Positions 52,880 through 61,285 of a stretch of DNA of 64,000 nucleotides are shown one piece after another. The position numbers and the translations under genes are program-made. Source of the stretch: Chloroflexota bacterium (GTDB lineage Bacteria; Chloroflexota; Anaerolineae; Anaerolineales; Anaerolineaceae); assembly GCA_004347695.1 (NCBI GenBank), contig SLTK01000007.1:784823-848822 (forward strand), written 5' to 3'. Positions within the stretch are counted from its first letter, which is position 1. Each line of letters opens with the position of its first letter. The notes beneath the pieces are model-generated. The model worked only from the letters and a program-made list of their open reading frames with translations, ran no database searches and was not told the origin of the DNA.

Positions 52880-53317
52880 TTACAACTTCTTTTCCATCCA
52901 GACCACCTGAGTGGTGCCAAAATAATGCGATGGCAATCCGGCGATCTTGTAACCCGCTTGCTCAAAATAAAGGGTGGTGTTCAGGCGTGAAAAACAACCT
53001 AAGGTATGGTAGCCCAACTCATGAGAGCGGGCTTCAACAGCATCCATCAGCAATTTACCAATCCCCTGGCGCTGGCGCGCGCTGGACACAGCCATGTGCG
53101 AAAAACACCCCACGCCCGGCTCTTTCTCATAAATTTTAATGACACCCACGATCTCGTTGTTTGCAGTATCTACCGCCATGAAGTGCTGACTGATCGGCTC
53201 GTAGTCATCTTTTTCGGTGCCTCGCACCTGAGCCCATGGCTGACGTAACAGGCGATAGCGTAAATCATAATAGGCCTTGAAATCCTCGCGGGTTTTCGGC
53301 GTTCTAATTTCAATCAT
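52880..53317 (-). CDS. GNAT-family N-acetyltransferase
   Basis: A 145-residue protein with the GNAT fold. Motif A is AVSSARQRQGIGKLLM (Q/R-x2-G-x-G/A), and the C-terminal ALYFEQAGYKIAGL-type region is visible as YFEQAGYKI. It acetylates an unknown small molecule or protein from acetyl-CoA. ATG 53317 with AAGGAG upstream. The 3' end lies close to the MITE-like element. Confidence 0.9.
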   Translation of the reverse strand: MIEIRTPKTREDFKAYYDLRYRLLRQPWAQVRGTEKDDYEPISQHFMAVDTANNEIVGVIKIYEKEPGVGCFSHMAVSSARQRQGIGKLLMDAVEARSHELGYHTLGCFSRLNTTLYFEQAGYKIAGLPSHYFGTTQVVWMEKKL

Positions 53318-53495
53318 GGCAGGAATCTCCTTAAACTTGCCCGATGGGCTCGTGCAGTGTAATTTTTATTATACGTCCATGGTCATGCGGGATGCAACCG
53401 GTTTCGCATCGCAGGTTGCCATTACTTTCGCGCAACCTTTTATAACGTAACCTACTGAGCGTCCGCGTTCTTTCCGGGATTTGGGGGAAACTGCA

Positions 53496-53521
53496 GCGGG
53501 GCAGAGGTACCTCTGCCCCGC
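53496..53521. repeat. Perfect 26-bp palindrome
   Basis: GCGGGGCAGAGGT and its exact complement ACCTCTGCCCCGC abut without a loop (centre between 53508 and 53509). A run of A follows on the plus strand, so on the minus strand the palindrome is preceded by T-rich sequence. It may be an operator or a cruciform-forming end of a repeat. Confidence 0.7.
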
Positions 53522-53550
53522 GCTGAAAAAAACTTGCAACCAGGATCGCG

Positions 53551-54483
53551 CTACAATGATCGTTTTTCCCGGTCATAATTATTGCCAAGGAAGCCGGGCA
53601 CCCGGGTTTTGCGGAAGGTGAACATCATCACCAGGATGGTGGCAAGATACGGCACCATGAGCAGGTATTGATACGGAATGGCAATGCCACCCGCCTGGAA
53701 GCGGTATGAGGCCACTTCGATACCCGCAAAGAACAGGGAGCCGTACAGCACAGGCAGTGGACTCCAACCCGCAAAGAAGGTCAGGGCGATCGTCAACCAA
53801 CCGCGTCCCTTGACCATGCCTTCGGTAAAGGTTCCCGTATAGACCATGGGCAAATAGGCGCCAGCCAGACCGATCAACATGCCGCCGAGGATGGCGGTCA
53901 CGTAGCGGTGTTTGCTGGTGTTGATGCCCAGGCTGTCAGCGGCGTTGGGGTTCTCACCTACTGAGCGCAATTCCAGCCCAAGCTGGGTGCGGAAGAGGAA
54001 ATACCACAACCCGATCGAAAGCACGATTGCAAAGTAAACCAGGATGTTGTGACTGAACAGAACCGTCCCAAGAAACGGAATCTGGCTCAACAGCGGAATG
54101 GGCAAATCCTGGAGCGTTGGGATGAGCGGCTGGGAAAGAGTAACGCCAATCACCAGCTTCGGGATTAAAGTGGACAGTCCCGTGCCGATGAATAACAAAG
54201 AAAGACCGATTACGAACTGGTTCATTTTCAATGTCGTGGTGAAGTACGCCAGCGCCAGACCAAAGATACCGCCAACCAGCACTGCGGCTGCAATTCCAAC
54301 CAGCGTGCTGCCGCCAGCCAGATAGCTGCCGATAAACCCCAGGGAGGCGCCGACCAGCATGATGCCCTCCTGGGCAACGTTAAACACGCCTGTTCGCCCG
54401 CCCAGCATGGTACCTTGTGCCGCAAGAACGAACGGGACCATTGATAAAAGCGTAAGGCGCAAGAAGGTGACGAGTGAATCCAT
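53551..54483 (-). CDS. BMP-type ABC importer permease 2 (YufQ-like)
   Basis: A 310-residue permease of the BPD_transp_2 type with about ten helices. It starts with GTMLGGRTGVFNVAQEGIMLVGA, cited here as the conserved GVFNVAQEG, and carries the coupling region LRSVGENPNAADSLGIN. It forms the transmembrane pore with the other permease and imports nucleosides in the known relatives. ATG 54483 has AGGAGG upstream. Last gene of the four-gene importer unit. Confidence 0.92.
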   Translation of the reverse strand: MDSLVTFLRLTLLSMVPFVLAAQGTMLGGRTGVFNVAQEGIMLVGASLGFIGSYLAGGSTLVGIAAAVLVGGIFGLALAYFTTTLKMNQFVIGLSLLFIGTGLSTLIPKLVIGVTLSQPLIPTLQDLPIPLLSQIPFLGTVLFSHNILVYFAIVLSIGLWYFLFRTQLGLELRSVGENPNAADSLGINTSKHRYVTAILGGMLIGLAGAYLPMVYTGTFTEGMVKGRGWLTIALTFFAGWSPLPVLYGSLFFAGIEVASYRFQAGGIAIPYQYLLMVPYLATILVMMFTFRKTRVPGFLGNNYDREKRSL

Positions 54484-54489
54484 GGTTGT

Positions 54490-55497
54490 TTACCTCCTGC
54501 GGACCACATCAGAGAGCAGCACAAAGAGTAAAACCAGCGCTTCTACGATGAATACCATTTCGATCGGGACATTCATGGTGCGCTGCATCGCGCTGGCGCC
54601 GATTTCCAGAATGGCAATAAAAAATGCCACGAATGGAACTGCCAGGTTATTTCCCCGGGAGATCAGGGCAATGATTACGCCCAGCACCAGAAAGTTATGC
54701 TGTAAACCGACAATTAATCGGTGCTGTACCCCGGCGACCTCGATAACGCCCGAAAGCCCGGCTATGGCGCCCGCCAGAACGATCGAGAACACAAACATGC
54801 GTTTGACGTTGATACCAAATACCGAAGCTGCGCGCGGGTTGGCGCCCGTGGCGACCAGTTCGTAACCGCCAGTGGTGCGCGTGGTGTATAAGTAAACCCC
54901 CGCCGCCACCAGCAGCGCCAGAATCAAGCCCGTGTTCAATGGTGGATTATTGATCAGCATGGGTAAAAAGCCGCCCTGTCCAATCTGTACCGTGGTGGGG
55001 TGACCGGCAACCGGGTCACGGAGCGAACCGGTAGCTACCAGATCAATGATCTGAAAGGAGACGAAGTTCAGCAGCATCGAAGTCAAGATTTCGTTGATGT
55101 TGAATTTGTACAGCAGCCAGGCCGGGATAAAACCCCAAATTGCGCCCGCCGCCACACCCGCCAGGACGACCAGCGGCAGCAGGATCACCGCGGGCAGGTC
55201 AGCGCCGAGAATGCCGACAACTGAAGCCGCGATTGCGCCAACGATCATCTGTCCTTCGCCGCCCATATTGAATTTACCGGCCGTCAAAGGAATGGTGAAC
55301 GCCAGCGCCTGCAGGGTGAGCGGGATAAACTTTAGCAGGGTTTGCACAAAGCCGTTGGGCGTGCGGAAGGATGTAAACAGGATCGTTTCATACGCCTGGA
55401 ACACATTCGCGCCAGTCAGGGCAATAAAAATACCTGCGGCTGCGAACGAGGCGATGATTGCGATCAGATAAGGAACCAGTTTGCGTACAATCGTCAT
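54490..55497 (-). CDS. BMP-type ABC importer permease 1 (YufP-like)
   Basis: A 335-residue BPD_transp_2 permease. The conserved segments are GKFNMGGEGQMIVGA near residue 75 and ELVATGANPRAASVFGINVKR as the coupling loop. The ATG at 55497 overlaps the ATPase stop (ATGA), so the two are translationally coupled. It pairs with the permease at 53551-54483, 6 bp downstream. Confidence 0.92.
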   Translation of the reverse strand: MTIVRKLVPYLIAIIASFAAAGIFIALTGANVFQAYETILFTSFRTPNGFVQTLLKFIPLTLQALAFTIPLTAGKFNMGGEGQMIVGAIAASVVGILGADLPAVILLPLVVLAGVAAGAIWGFIPAWLLYKFNINEILTSMLLNFVSFQIIDLVATGSLRDPVAGHPTTVQIGQGGFLPMLINNPPLNTGLILALLVAAGVYLYTTRTTGGYELVATGANPRAASVFGINVKRMFVFSIVLAGAIAGLSGVIEVAGVQHRLIVGLQHNFLVLGVIIALISRGNNLAVPFVAFFIAILEIGASAMQRTMNVPIEMVFIVEALVLLFVLLSDVVRRR

Positions 55498-57068
55498 GAT
55501 GCAGCCCTCAGATCAGCAGTTTCTTCCGCCTGGATGCCGCTCATCAAGCGGCCGATGGCGTATTTGTCGAAATCCTTGCGGTCAAGAATGCCCACGATTT
55601 GACCGCGGTAAAGCACAGCAATTCGGTCGCAGATCAGCAGCAGTTCGTCCAGATCCTCGGAGATAAGCAGAGTCGAAGCGCCGGTTTCCTTGCGCTCGAG
55701 CATTTTGTTGTACACAAAATCCATCGAGGGAATGTCCAGCCCGCGAGTAGGGTTATGCGCCACCATCAAATGCGAATTCATGGAAAATGCCCGCGCAATC
55801 ATCACGCGCTGAATATTGCCGCCCGACAGGTTGCCGCCCGGGTCTTCCGGTCCATTGGTTTTGATTTTGTATTCACCGATGTACCCGCGAACTTTGTCGT
55901 AAACCGTATCCCATTTAATGATGCTGCCCTCGCAATACGGTTTCTGGCGGTGGTAACCAAGAATCAGGTTTTGCGCCACATTGGCTTTAGGGAGGAAACC
56001 GTCGTGCAGGCGATCTTCAGGGATATAGGATATCCAGTCCTTCAACAGCTCGCAAACTGAAACCCCAGTTACGTCCTGGCCCTTCATCAAAATCTTTCCT
56101 TCGGTAGGAATGACGACCCCCGTGACGCATTCTGCCAGTTCGCGCTGACCATTGCCGGCAACACCAGCGACGCCAAAGAGCTCGCCTTGCCTGATCTGGA
56201 AGTTAAGCCCCGCCAGGCGCGAGATGCCTTCCTTGGTTTTTAAGCCCACATCGTGCATTTCCAACGCCGGGATTGCACTTTCATCGGCTGCGGTATTGGC
56301 CATCGAACCGTGCGAGAAATACACGCTGCCTTCGATTTCCATCTGGTCGCCGACCATTGCCCGTACGAAAATCTCTTCCGAGGCTTCGGCGCGGGTCAGC
56401 GAAGTGATGTTGCGTCCTTCGCGCAATACTGTGATGCGATCGCAGACATGCAAAACTTCGCGCAGTTTGTGAGTGATGAAAACGATGCTGAGACCTTCAT
56501 TGACGATGACCCGCAGCGATTCAAACAGGTCATCGACTTCCTGCGGAGTAAGGTTGGTGGTGGGCTCATCCAGGATAAGCACTTCCACGCCGCGATAAAG
56601 CGCCTTCAAAATCTCGACCTTTTGTCGAGTGCCGACTGGCAGCGTATCAACCACAGCGTTCGGGTCTACCGGCAGGCGGAAGCGATTACCCAGATCAACG
56701 ATCTTCTGGGCTTCGGCGCTCAACTTCATCGTAACCGGATGAGATACATCCGTTCCAAGTACAATGTTCTCCAGAACCGTGTAGTTGCCAATCTGTAAAA
56801 AGTGCTGATGCACCATTCCAATGCCGTGAGTGATCGCATCCCTGGGGCCCTGGATATTCAATTTCTGGCCGTGGAAATTAATTTCGCCATCATCTCTGCG
56901 GTAAAGGCCGTAAAGGACATTCATCAGCGTCGTCTTGCCAGCGCCGTTTCCGCCCAACAGTCCGTGGATCTCGCCGGGGTATAACGAGAAGGACACACTG
57001 TCCAGCGCGACGTTTTTATCGAATACCTTGCGGATATTGCGAAGTTCAAGGATTGCTTCTTTTTCCAT
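55494..57068 (-). CDS. BMP-type ABC importer ATPase with two ATP-binding domains (YufO-like)
   Basis: A 524-residue protein with two fused ATPase domains. The first has Walker A GGNGAGKTT, Q-loop VHQHF and DEPTTNLT. The second has Walker A-like GVAGNGQRE, signature LSGGNIQR and NPTRGLD. The second Walker A (GNGQRE) is degenerate as in relatives. Such tandem ATPases energise RbsA-type sugar/nucleoside import. ATG 57068 with AAGGT upstream. Second gene after the binding-protein gene, with an intervening hairpin. Confidence 0.93.
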   Translation of the reverse strand: MEKEAILELRNIRKVFDKNVALDSVSFSLYPGEIHGLLGGNGAGKTTLMNVLYGLYRRDDGEINFHGQKLNIQGPRDAITHGIGMVHQHFLQIGNYTVLENIVLGTDVSHPVTMKLSAEAQKIVDLGNRFRLPVDPNAVVDTLPVGTRQKVEILKALYRGVEVLILDEPTTNLTPQEVDDLFESLRVIVNEGLSIVFITHKLREVLHVCDRITVLREGRNITSLTRAEASEEIFVRAMVGDQMEIEGSVYFSHGSMANTAADESAIPALEMHDVGLKTKEGISRLAGLNFQIRQGELFGVAGVAGNGQRELAECVTGVVIPTEGKILMKGQDVTGVSVCELLKDWISYIPEDRLHDGFLPKANVAQNLILGYHRQKPYCEGSIIKWDTVYDKVRGYIGEYKIKTNGPEDPGGNLSGGNIQRVMIARAFSMNSHLMVAHNPTRGLDIPSMDFVYNKMLERKETGASTLLISEDLDELLLICDRIAVLYRGQIVGILDRKDFDKYAIGRLMSGIQAEETADLRAAS

Positions 57069-57170
57069 CTGGTTCTACCTTAAAGTTCAATTTTGACTTC
57101 AGAAAAGCACTATTGTAGTACCGGTGGGAATCTACCAGTCTGCGGACTTACCGCCATGTCTACCATTAAG

Positions 57171-57222
57171 AAAGGGGTTTCCGGCGCCCCAACCGAATGG
57201 TGTGCCCCCGGAAACCCCTTTT
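57171..57222. terminator. Hairpin between binding protein and ATPase genes
   Basis: AAAGGGGTTTCCGG and CCGGAAACCCCTTT form an inverted repeat of 14 bp with a 24-bp loop. It lies between the binding-protein gene and the ATPase gene of the same unit, where it could attenuate the downstream genes so that the binding protein is made in excess, as is common in ABC importer operons. Confidence 0.65.
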
Positions 57223-57254
57223 CGTACAGCGTTGTTTAAAAGACTGAGCGGGTA

Positions 57255-58268
57255 CTACTTAACTTCACTGATGTCTTTCACAACACTGATTTTGCCGGCA
57301 ACCAGATCGGCCAGAATGGCTTCGACCTCAGTGACAACAGCGGGGTCGACATTGCTGATCGGAGTCTGGAGAGCTACGCCCGTATCAAAGCCGAGGGGGT
57401 AGTAGCCGCCGGTCTCGCCAGCCTGGATCTTTGCGTAGATGTCTGCCAGAGGGCCTGCGAAATCGTATAGCAAAGCGGTGACGTAATTGTCAGGAGCGTA
57501 TTCTTTTTTGTCGGTGTATTTCACGGTTACGAGGACTTTCTCCGGGGCCGCTTTGACCGCCTCAAAGACACCGAACATGCCCAGGTTGAGTGCGCCCATC
57601 AGAACGTCAGCGCCTTCGGCGATCAGCGCATCAGCTACCTGGCGGCCTTTGGTCGGGTCATTCAGATCGCCCGCCCAGACAGCCTTCAATTCAACATCCA
57701 ACCCTGAGTCATCAATGGCCTGCTGGATTGCATGTGCCTCGGCATACGAGAACGGCAGAGTTACGCCGCCGATGTACCCGATAACGCCAGTTTTGGTGGC
57801 GCGGGCAGCCAGGGCGCCAATACCGTAGAAACCGACATGGAAGTTGCGGTCGATGAACCACAGATTGGCAGGCGGATTCTCGAGGGGAGCATCGCCTTCA
57901 GCAATGAAGATAACCTCAGGGAACTGGGGAGCCAGTTCGATGGTCTGGTTGACGAATTGACCCCCGTGGGTCCAGACGATATTGAATCCCCCATCAATAT
58001 ATTCGCGCATAACGCGGTCAACGTCCGGAACGGCAACGCTTTCGGAATACGCGGTTTCGATGCCGGTCGTTTCCTGTAACTTGGTTACCCCAACGTAAGC
58101 CAGGGTGTTGTAATCGGCATCAGTGATGACGCCGGGGAAAATTGCAGCCAATTTATAGGTTTTGGCTGCCGGCGCTTCCGTGCTGGTGGTTGCTGCAGGA
58201 GCGCATTGAGCTGCTAATACGGATACCAAGAGCAGCACGAACAAAATCATGTAACGTGACTTTCGCAT
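57255..58268 (-). CDS. BMP-family nucleoside-binding lipoprotein
   Basis: A 337-residue protein with a signal peptide and lipobox LAAQC near residue 22. The periplasmic-binding fold of the BMP/PnrA family follows, with DADYNTLAYVGV, WTHGGQFVNQ, NLWFIDRNFHVGFYGIGALA and GYIGGVTLPFS. BMP proteins bind nucleosides and feed the YufOPQ-type importer, whose genes follow. Start ATG 58268 with GGAGG upstream. Confidence 0.92.
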   Translation of the reverse strand: MRKSRYMILFVLLLVSVLAAQCAPAATTSTEAPAAKTYKLAAIFPGVITDADYNTLAYVGVTKLQETTGIETAYSESVAVPDVDRVMREYIDGGFNIVWTHGGQFVNQTIELAPQFPEVIFIAEGDAPLENPPANLWFIDRNFHVGFYGIGALAARATKTGVIGYIGGVTLPFSYAEAHAIQQAIDDSGLDVELKAVWAGDLNDPTKGRQVADALIAEGADVLMGALNLGMFGVFEAVKAAPEKVLVTVKYTDKKEYAPDNYVTALLYDFAGPLADIYAKIQAGETGGYYPLGFDTGVALQTPISNVDPAVVTEVEAILADLVAGKISVVKDISEVK

Positions 58269-58536
58269 ACCTACCTCCGGGGATTAAATTGGGGGAACTT
58301 GGGGATTGTTGCCTGTTAAACCAAGGCTACTTAATATTAATCGCATCTTGTGCAGTGTCAATTGTAATATATCACTCTTAAGGTCAAATAGTGTCATGTC
58401 TGACAAGCCATCCGTTTATTTCATCCCATCCAGCCACAAAATGGCCTGTTTAAGAGGTAAACCAGTTGTCTTGCCAATAATTGGATAGATCGAATCGTGT
58501 TTGACTTCATTATAATGGAATCGAAGGGACCAACCA

Positions 58537-59115
58537 GTGTTACTGATTGCTTTGTTTTCTGCCTATCTTTTGGGATCGATACCAACCGCCCTGCTGGTTG
58601 GGCGAAAATTGGGGGGTATAGACATTCGCACAGTGGGCGACGGCAATATGGGCGCACATAACCTCAAGGCGCAATTTGGCTGGCGAGCGGGGATTGTCGT
58701 AGCTGCGGTAGATTTTTCAAAAGGCGCTTTAGCCGTTGCCATCGCGCAGTTGCTTTCGCTTGAATTAGCCGGGCAATTGCTGGCATTGGCCTTTGCGGTG
58801 TTGGGTCATGACTTTCCCATTTTTGCCGGGCTGCACGGCGGTCAGGGTCTGGCAACCACGCTTGGCGGGCTATTGATGCTGGCCAATTTTGAAATGCTGG
58901 TGGGCTTGATCATCTATGGGGTGGTGTACTTGATCACGCGGAATTCAGACCTGGGGGCCGGAATCGGCACCGGAACGGCTGTGCTTTTAATGTGGCTGCG
59001 CGGGCAGCCACTGCTATTGGTGCTTGGGGCTGTCGTGGTTATTTTAATCATCCCGGCAAAGTTCATGCTCGACCGTCCGCGCCGCGTACAGATCCATTCC
59101 AAAGTCTATAAATGA
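58537..59115 (+). CDS. plsY: PlsY-like acyl-phosphate:glycerol-3-phosphate acyltransferase, divergent
   Basis: A 192-residue membrane protein with the PlsY order of motifs. SAYLLGSIPTALLVGR corresponds to motif 1 and DIRTVGDGNMGAHNL to motif 2 (normally GSGNxGATN). GHDFPIFAGLHGGQGLAT corresponds to motif 3 (normally GGKGxAT). The change of Lys to Gln in motif 3 and the Ser to Asp change in motif 2 are unusual. PlsY acylates glycerol-3-phosphate with acyl-phosphate in membrane lipid synthesis. Start is GTG 58537 with AAGGG upstream. Activity is uncertain. Confidence 0.82.
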   Translation: MLLIALFSAYLLGSIPTALLVGRKLGGIDIRTVGDGNMGAHNLKAQFGWRAGIVVAAVDFSKGALAVAIAQLLSLELAGQLLALAFAVLGHDFPIFAGLHGGQGLATTLGGLLMLANFEMLVGLIIYGVVYLITRNSDLGAGIGTGTAVLLMWLRGQPLLLVLGAVVVILIIPAKFMLDRPRRVQIHSKVYK

Positions 59116-59375
59116 CACGCTGTCACCTTCAACAGCCGCCGGTGCTTCGACAGGCTCAGCAACCGGTAGCTGCCCGCACGCACGGAGCACCCTTCCGGGG
59201 GGGCCATCTGTGATTGCGCCGAAACACGGGCGCGCAATCCCTCACGCTTCGCCCGGGGATGCACAGACCGCGCTGCGCGCCCCTACCCACCGGTCGGAGC
59301 GTTATGCAGCCAAATTTCCAAATTGCGTGGGCAAGCTGGCAACTTCCCCGGCCTTTTATCGATTAAAATCATCCC

Positions 59376-60269
59376 ATGCCCGACGCGTTGGCGCTTTACC
59401 GCACCCTCGTTCTCATCCGCCGCTTCGAAGAGACCATCCTGGCCGAATATCGCCGTGGAGCGTTCAGCGGCACCACCCACACTTACATCGGGCAGGAAGC
59501 CAACGCTGTGGGGGTTATCACGAACTTGCAACCCGACGACATTGTGGTCAGTAACCATCGCTGTCACGGTCATTTTCTGGCTTACGGCGGCGACCCCCGG
59601 GCGCTGTTTGGCGAATTGATGGGGCGCGTCACCGGAGTTTGCGGCGGCCGCGGCGGTTCGCAGCACCTGCACTGGCGCAATTTCTATTCGAACGGCATCC
59701 TGGGCAGCACCCTGCCTTTGGCAACCGGCATTGCACTGGCCGAGAAAATGCAGCAACGCCAAACAGTCACCACGGTGTTTGCCGGCGATGGTGCACTGGG
59801 CGAAGGCAGCGTCTATGAGGCGTTCAATTTTGCCAGCCTGTGGGGGGCGCCATTGCTGATCGTCATCGAAAACAATCATATTGCCCAGACTACACCCATA
59901 GCGCTGGGGTTGGCCGGCAGCATTGCCGACCGACTGGCAGCCTTCGGCATCCCGGCCAGCAGGCTGGATACTGCGGATGTCCTGAAAGTCTCAGCGACCG
60001 TCCAGGCGCTGCTTGCGGAGGTGCGGCAATCGCAGCGTCCGCAGGCTTTGATCATCGATTCCGCGCGTTTCGGCCCGCATTCCAAGTCCGACGACACCCG
60101 TCCGATCGAAATGATCGAGGAATTGCGCCGCACGCGCGATCCCCTGACCATTCACGGTAATCGCCTGGCAGCGATTGACCGTGAGACCGTAGATGCCGAA
60201 GTGGAAGCGCTGGTGCGCGCCGCATTCGAGCAAGCCTTGAGCGATCCGCCTGCCGGAGGTGCGCTATGA
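59376..60269 (+). CDS. 2-oxoacid dehydrogenase E1 alpha subunit (TPP-dependent)
   Basis: A 297-residue protein of the E1 alpha family (pyruvate/acetoin/branched-chain dehydrogenase type). The N-terminal FEETILAEYRRGAFSGTTHTYIGQE is the active-site entrance; the TPP motif is GDGALGEG with NN about 30 residues later (ENNHIAQTT). It is shorter than typical E1 alpha (about 330-370). The loop that carries phosphorylation serines in relatives is not clear. With E1 beta it should decarboxylate a 2-oxoacid and load the acyl on lipoate. Its stop overlaps the E1 beta start by 4 bp. Confidence 0.92.
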   Translation: MPDALALYRTLVLIRRFEETILAEYRRGAFSGTTHTYIGQEANAVGVITNLQPDDIVVSNHRCHGHFLAYGGDPRALFGELMGRVTGVCGGRGGSQHLHWRNFYSNGILGSTLPLATGIALAEKMQQRQTVTTVFAGDGALGEGSVYEAFNFASLWGAPLLIVIENNHIAQTTPIALGLAGSIADRLAAFGIPASRLDTADVLKVSATVQALLAEVRQSQRPQALIIDSARFGPHSKSDDTRPIEMIEELRRTRDPLTIHGNRLAAIDRETVDAEVEALVRAAFEQALSDPPAGGAL

Positions 60270-61285
60270 CCTCCGTCCTGGAAGCCCTCAACAACGGTTT
60301 GCAGCGCGCGCTGGCGGACGATTCGCGGGTGGTTTTGCTCGGCGAGGATATTCTGGATCCATATGGCGGCGCTTTCAAAGTGACGCGCGGACTTTCGACT
60401 GCTTTCCCCGAGCGGGTTCTGACCACGCCGGTATCGGAAGCCGGCATGACCGGACTGGCTGCCGGGATGGCGCTGCGTGGCCTGCGGCCTGTGGTCGAAA
60501 TCATGTTCGGTGATTTCAGCACCCTGACAGTCGATCCACTGGTCAACACGGCTGCCAAACTGCGCTGGATGTACAACGACCAGGTATCGGTCCCGCTGGT
60601 GGTACGCACGCCCATGGGCGGGCGGCGCGGTTATGGACCGACACATTCACAATCTATCGAAAAACTCTTTCTGGGTGTGCCCGGGCTGCGGGTGGTGGCT
60701 GCCAGCCATTTTGGCGACCCTGGCGAACTGCTCTACCGCACCATTTTACGGCAGGATGACCCACTGGTTTTTGTTGAACACAAGCTGCTCTACGGCCTGC
60801 AGGTGATCGATGCTGGTGCTGCCAGCGACTTCGAGATCGAACGCACCGGCAGCGCCGAACTCTTTCCGGCCTACCGCCTGACCGTGCGCGGCGCTCCGTC
60901 GCCAACCCTCACCCTGGCTGCCTACGGCTATATGGCCGAACTGGCGCGCCAGGCGCTGGTCAGGCTGGCCTATGAACGCGAACTATTTGCCGAATTGATC
61001 ATCCTCACCCAGTTGGCGCCGCTCGATGCTGCGCCCGTCCTGGAGTCAGCCAACCGTACCGGCCGCCTGCTGACCATCGAGGAAGGCACCTTATCGGCTG
61101 GCTGGGGGGCTGAGGTACTGGCGCGCTGCAGCGAGTCGCTTGGCAGCCGGTTGGCGGCTGCCGGGCGCGTGGCGGCAATTGAAACCCCCATCCCGGCGGC
61201 TGCCGGACTGGAACGCCGTACCTTGCCCGAAGTGGACGATATCCTCCGCGCCGCTGAAAAGATTGGAGCGCAGCTACATGCCTGA
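60266..61285 (+). CDS. 2-oxoacid dehydrogenase E1 beta subunit
   Basis: A 339-residue transketolase-like protein with the segments VVLLGEDILDPYGGAFKVTRGL, PVSEAGMTGLAAGMALRGLRPVVEI, MPMGGRRGYGPTHSQS and the C-terminal LTIEEGTLSAGWGAEV, all typical for E1 beta. The ATG at 60266 has GGAGG upstream and overlaps the alpha stop (ATGA). Its stop overlaps the next start by 8 bp, so the three genes are translationally coupled. Confidence 0.93.
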   Translation: MTSVLEALNNGLQRALADDSRVVLLGEDILDPYGGAFKVTRGLSTAFPERVLTTPVSEAGMTGLAAGMALRGLRPVVEIMFGDFSTLTVDPLVNTAAKLRWMYNDQVSVPLVVRTPMGGRRGYGPTHSQSIEKLFLGVPGLRVVAASHFGDPGELLYRTILRQDDPLVFVEHKLLYGLQVIDAGAASDFEIERTGSAELFPAYRLTVRGAPSPTLTLAAYGYMAELARQALVRLAYERELFAELIILTQLAPLDAAPVLESANRTGRLLTIEEGTLSAGWGAEVLARCSESLGSRLAAAGRVAAIETPIPAAAGLERRTLPEVDDILRAAEKIGAQLHA

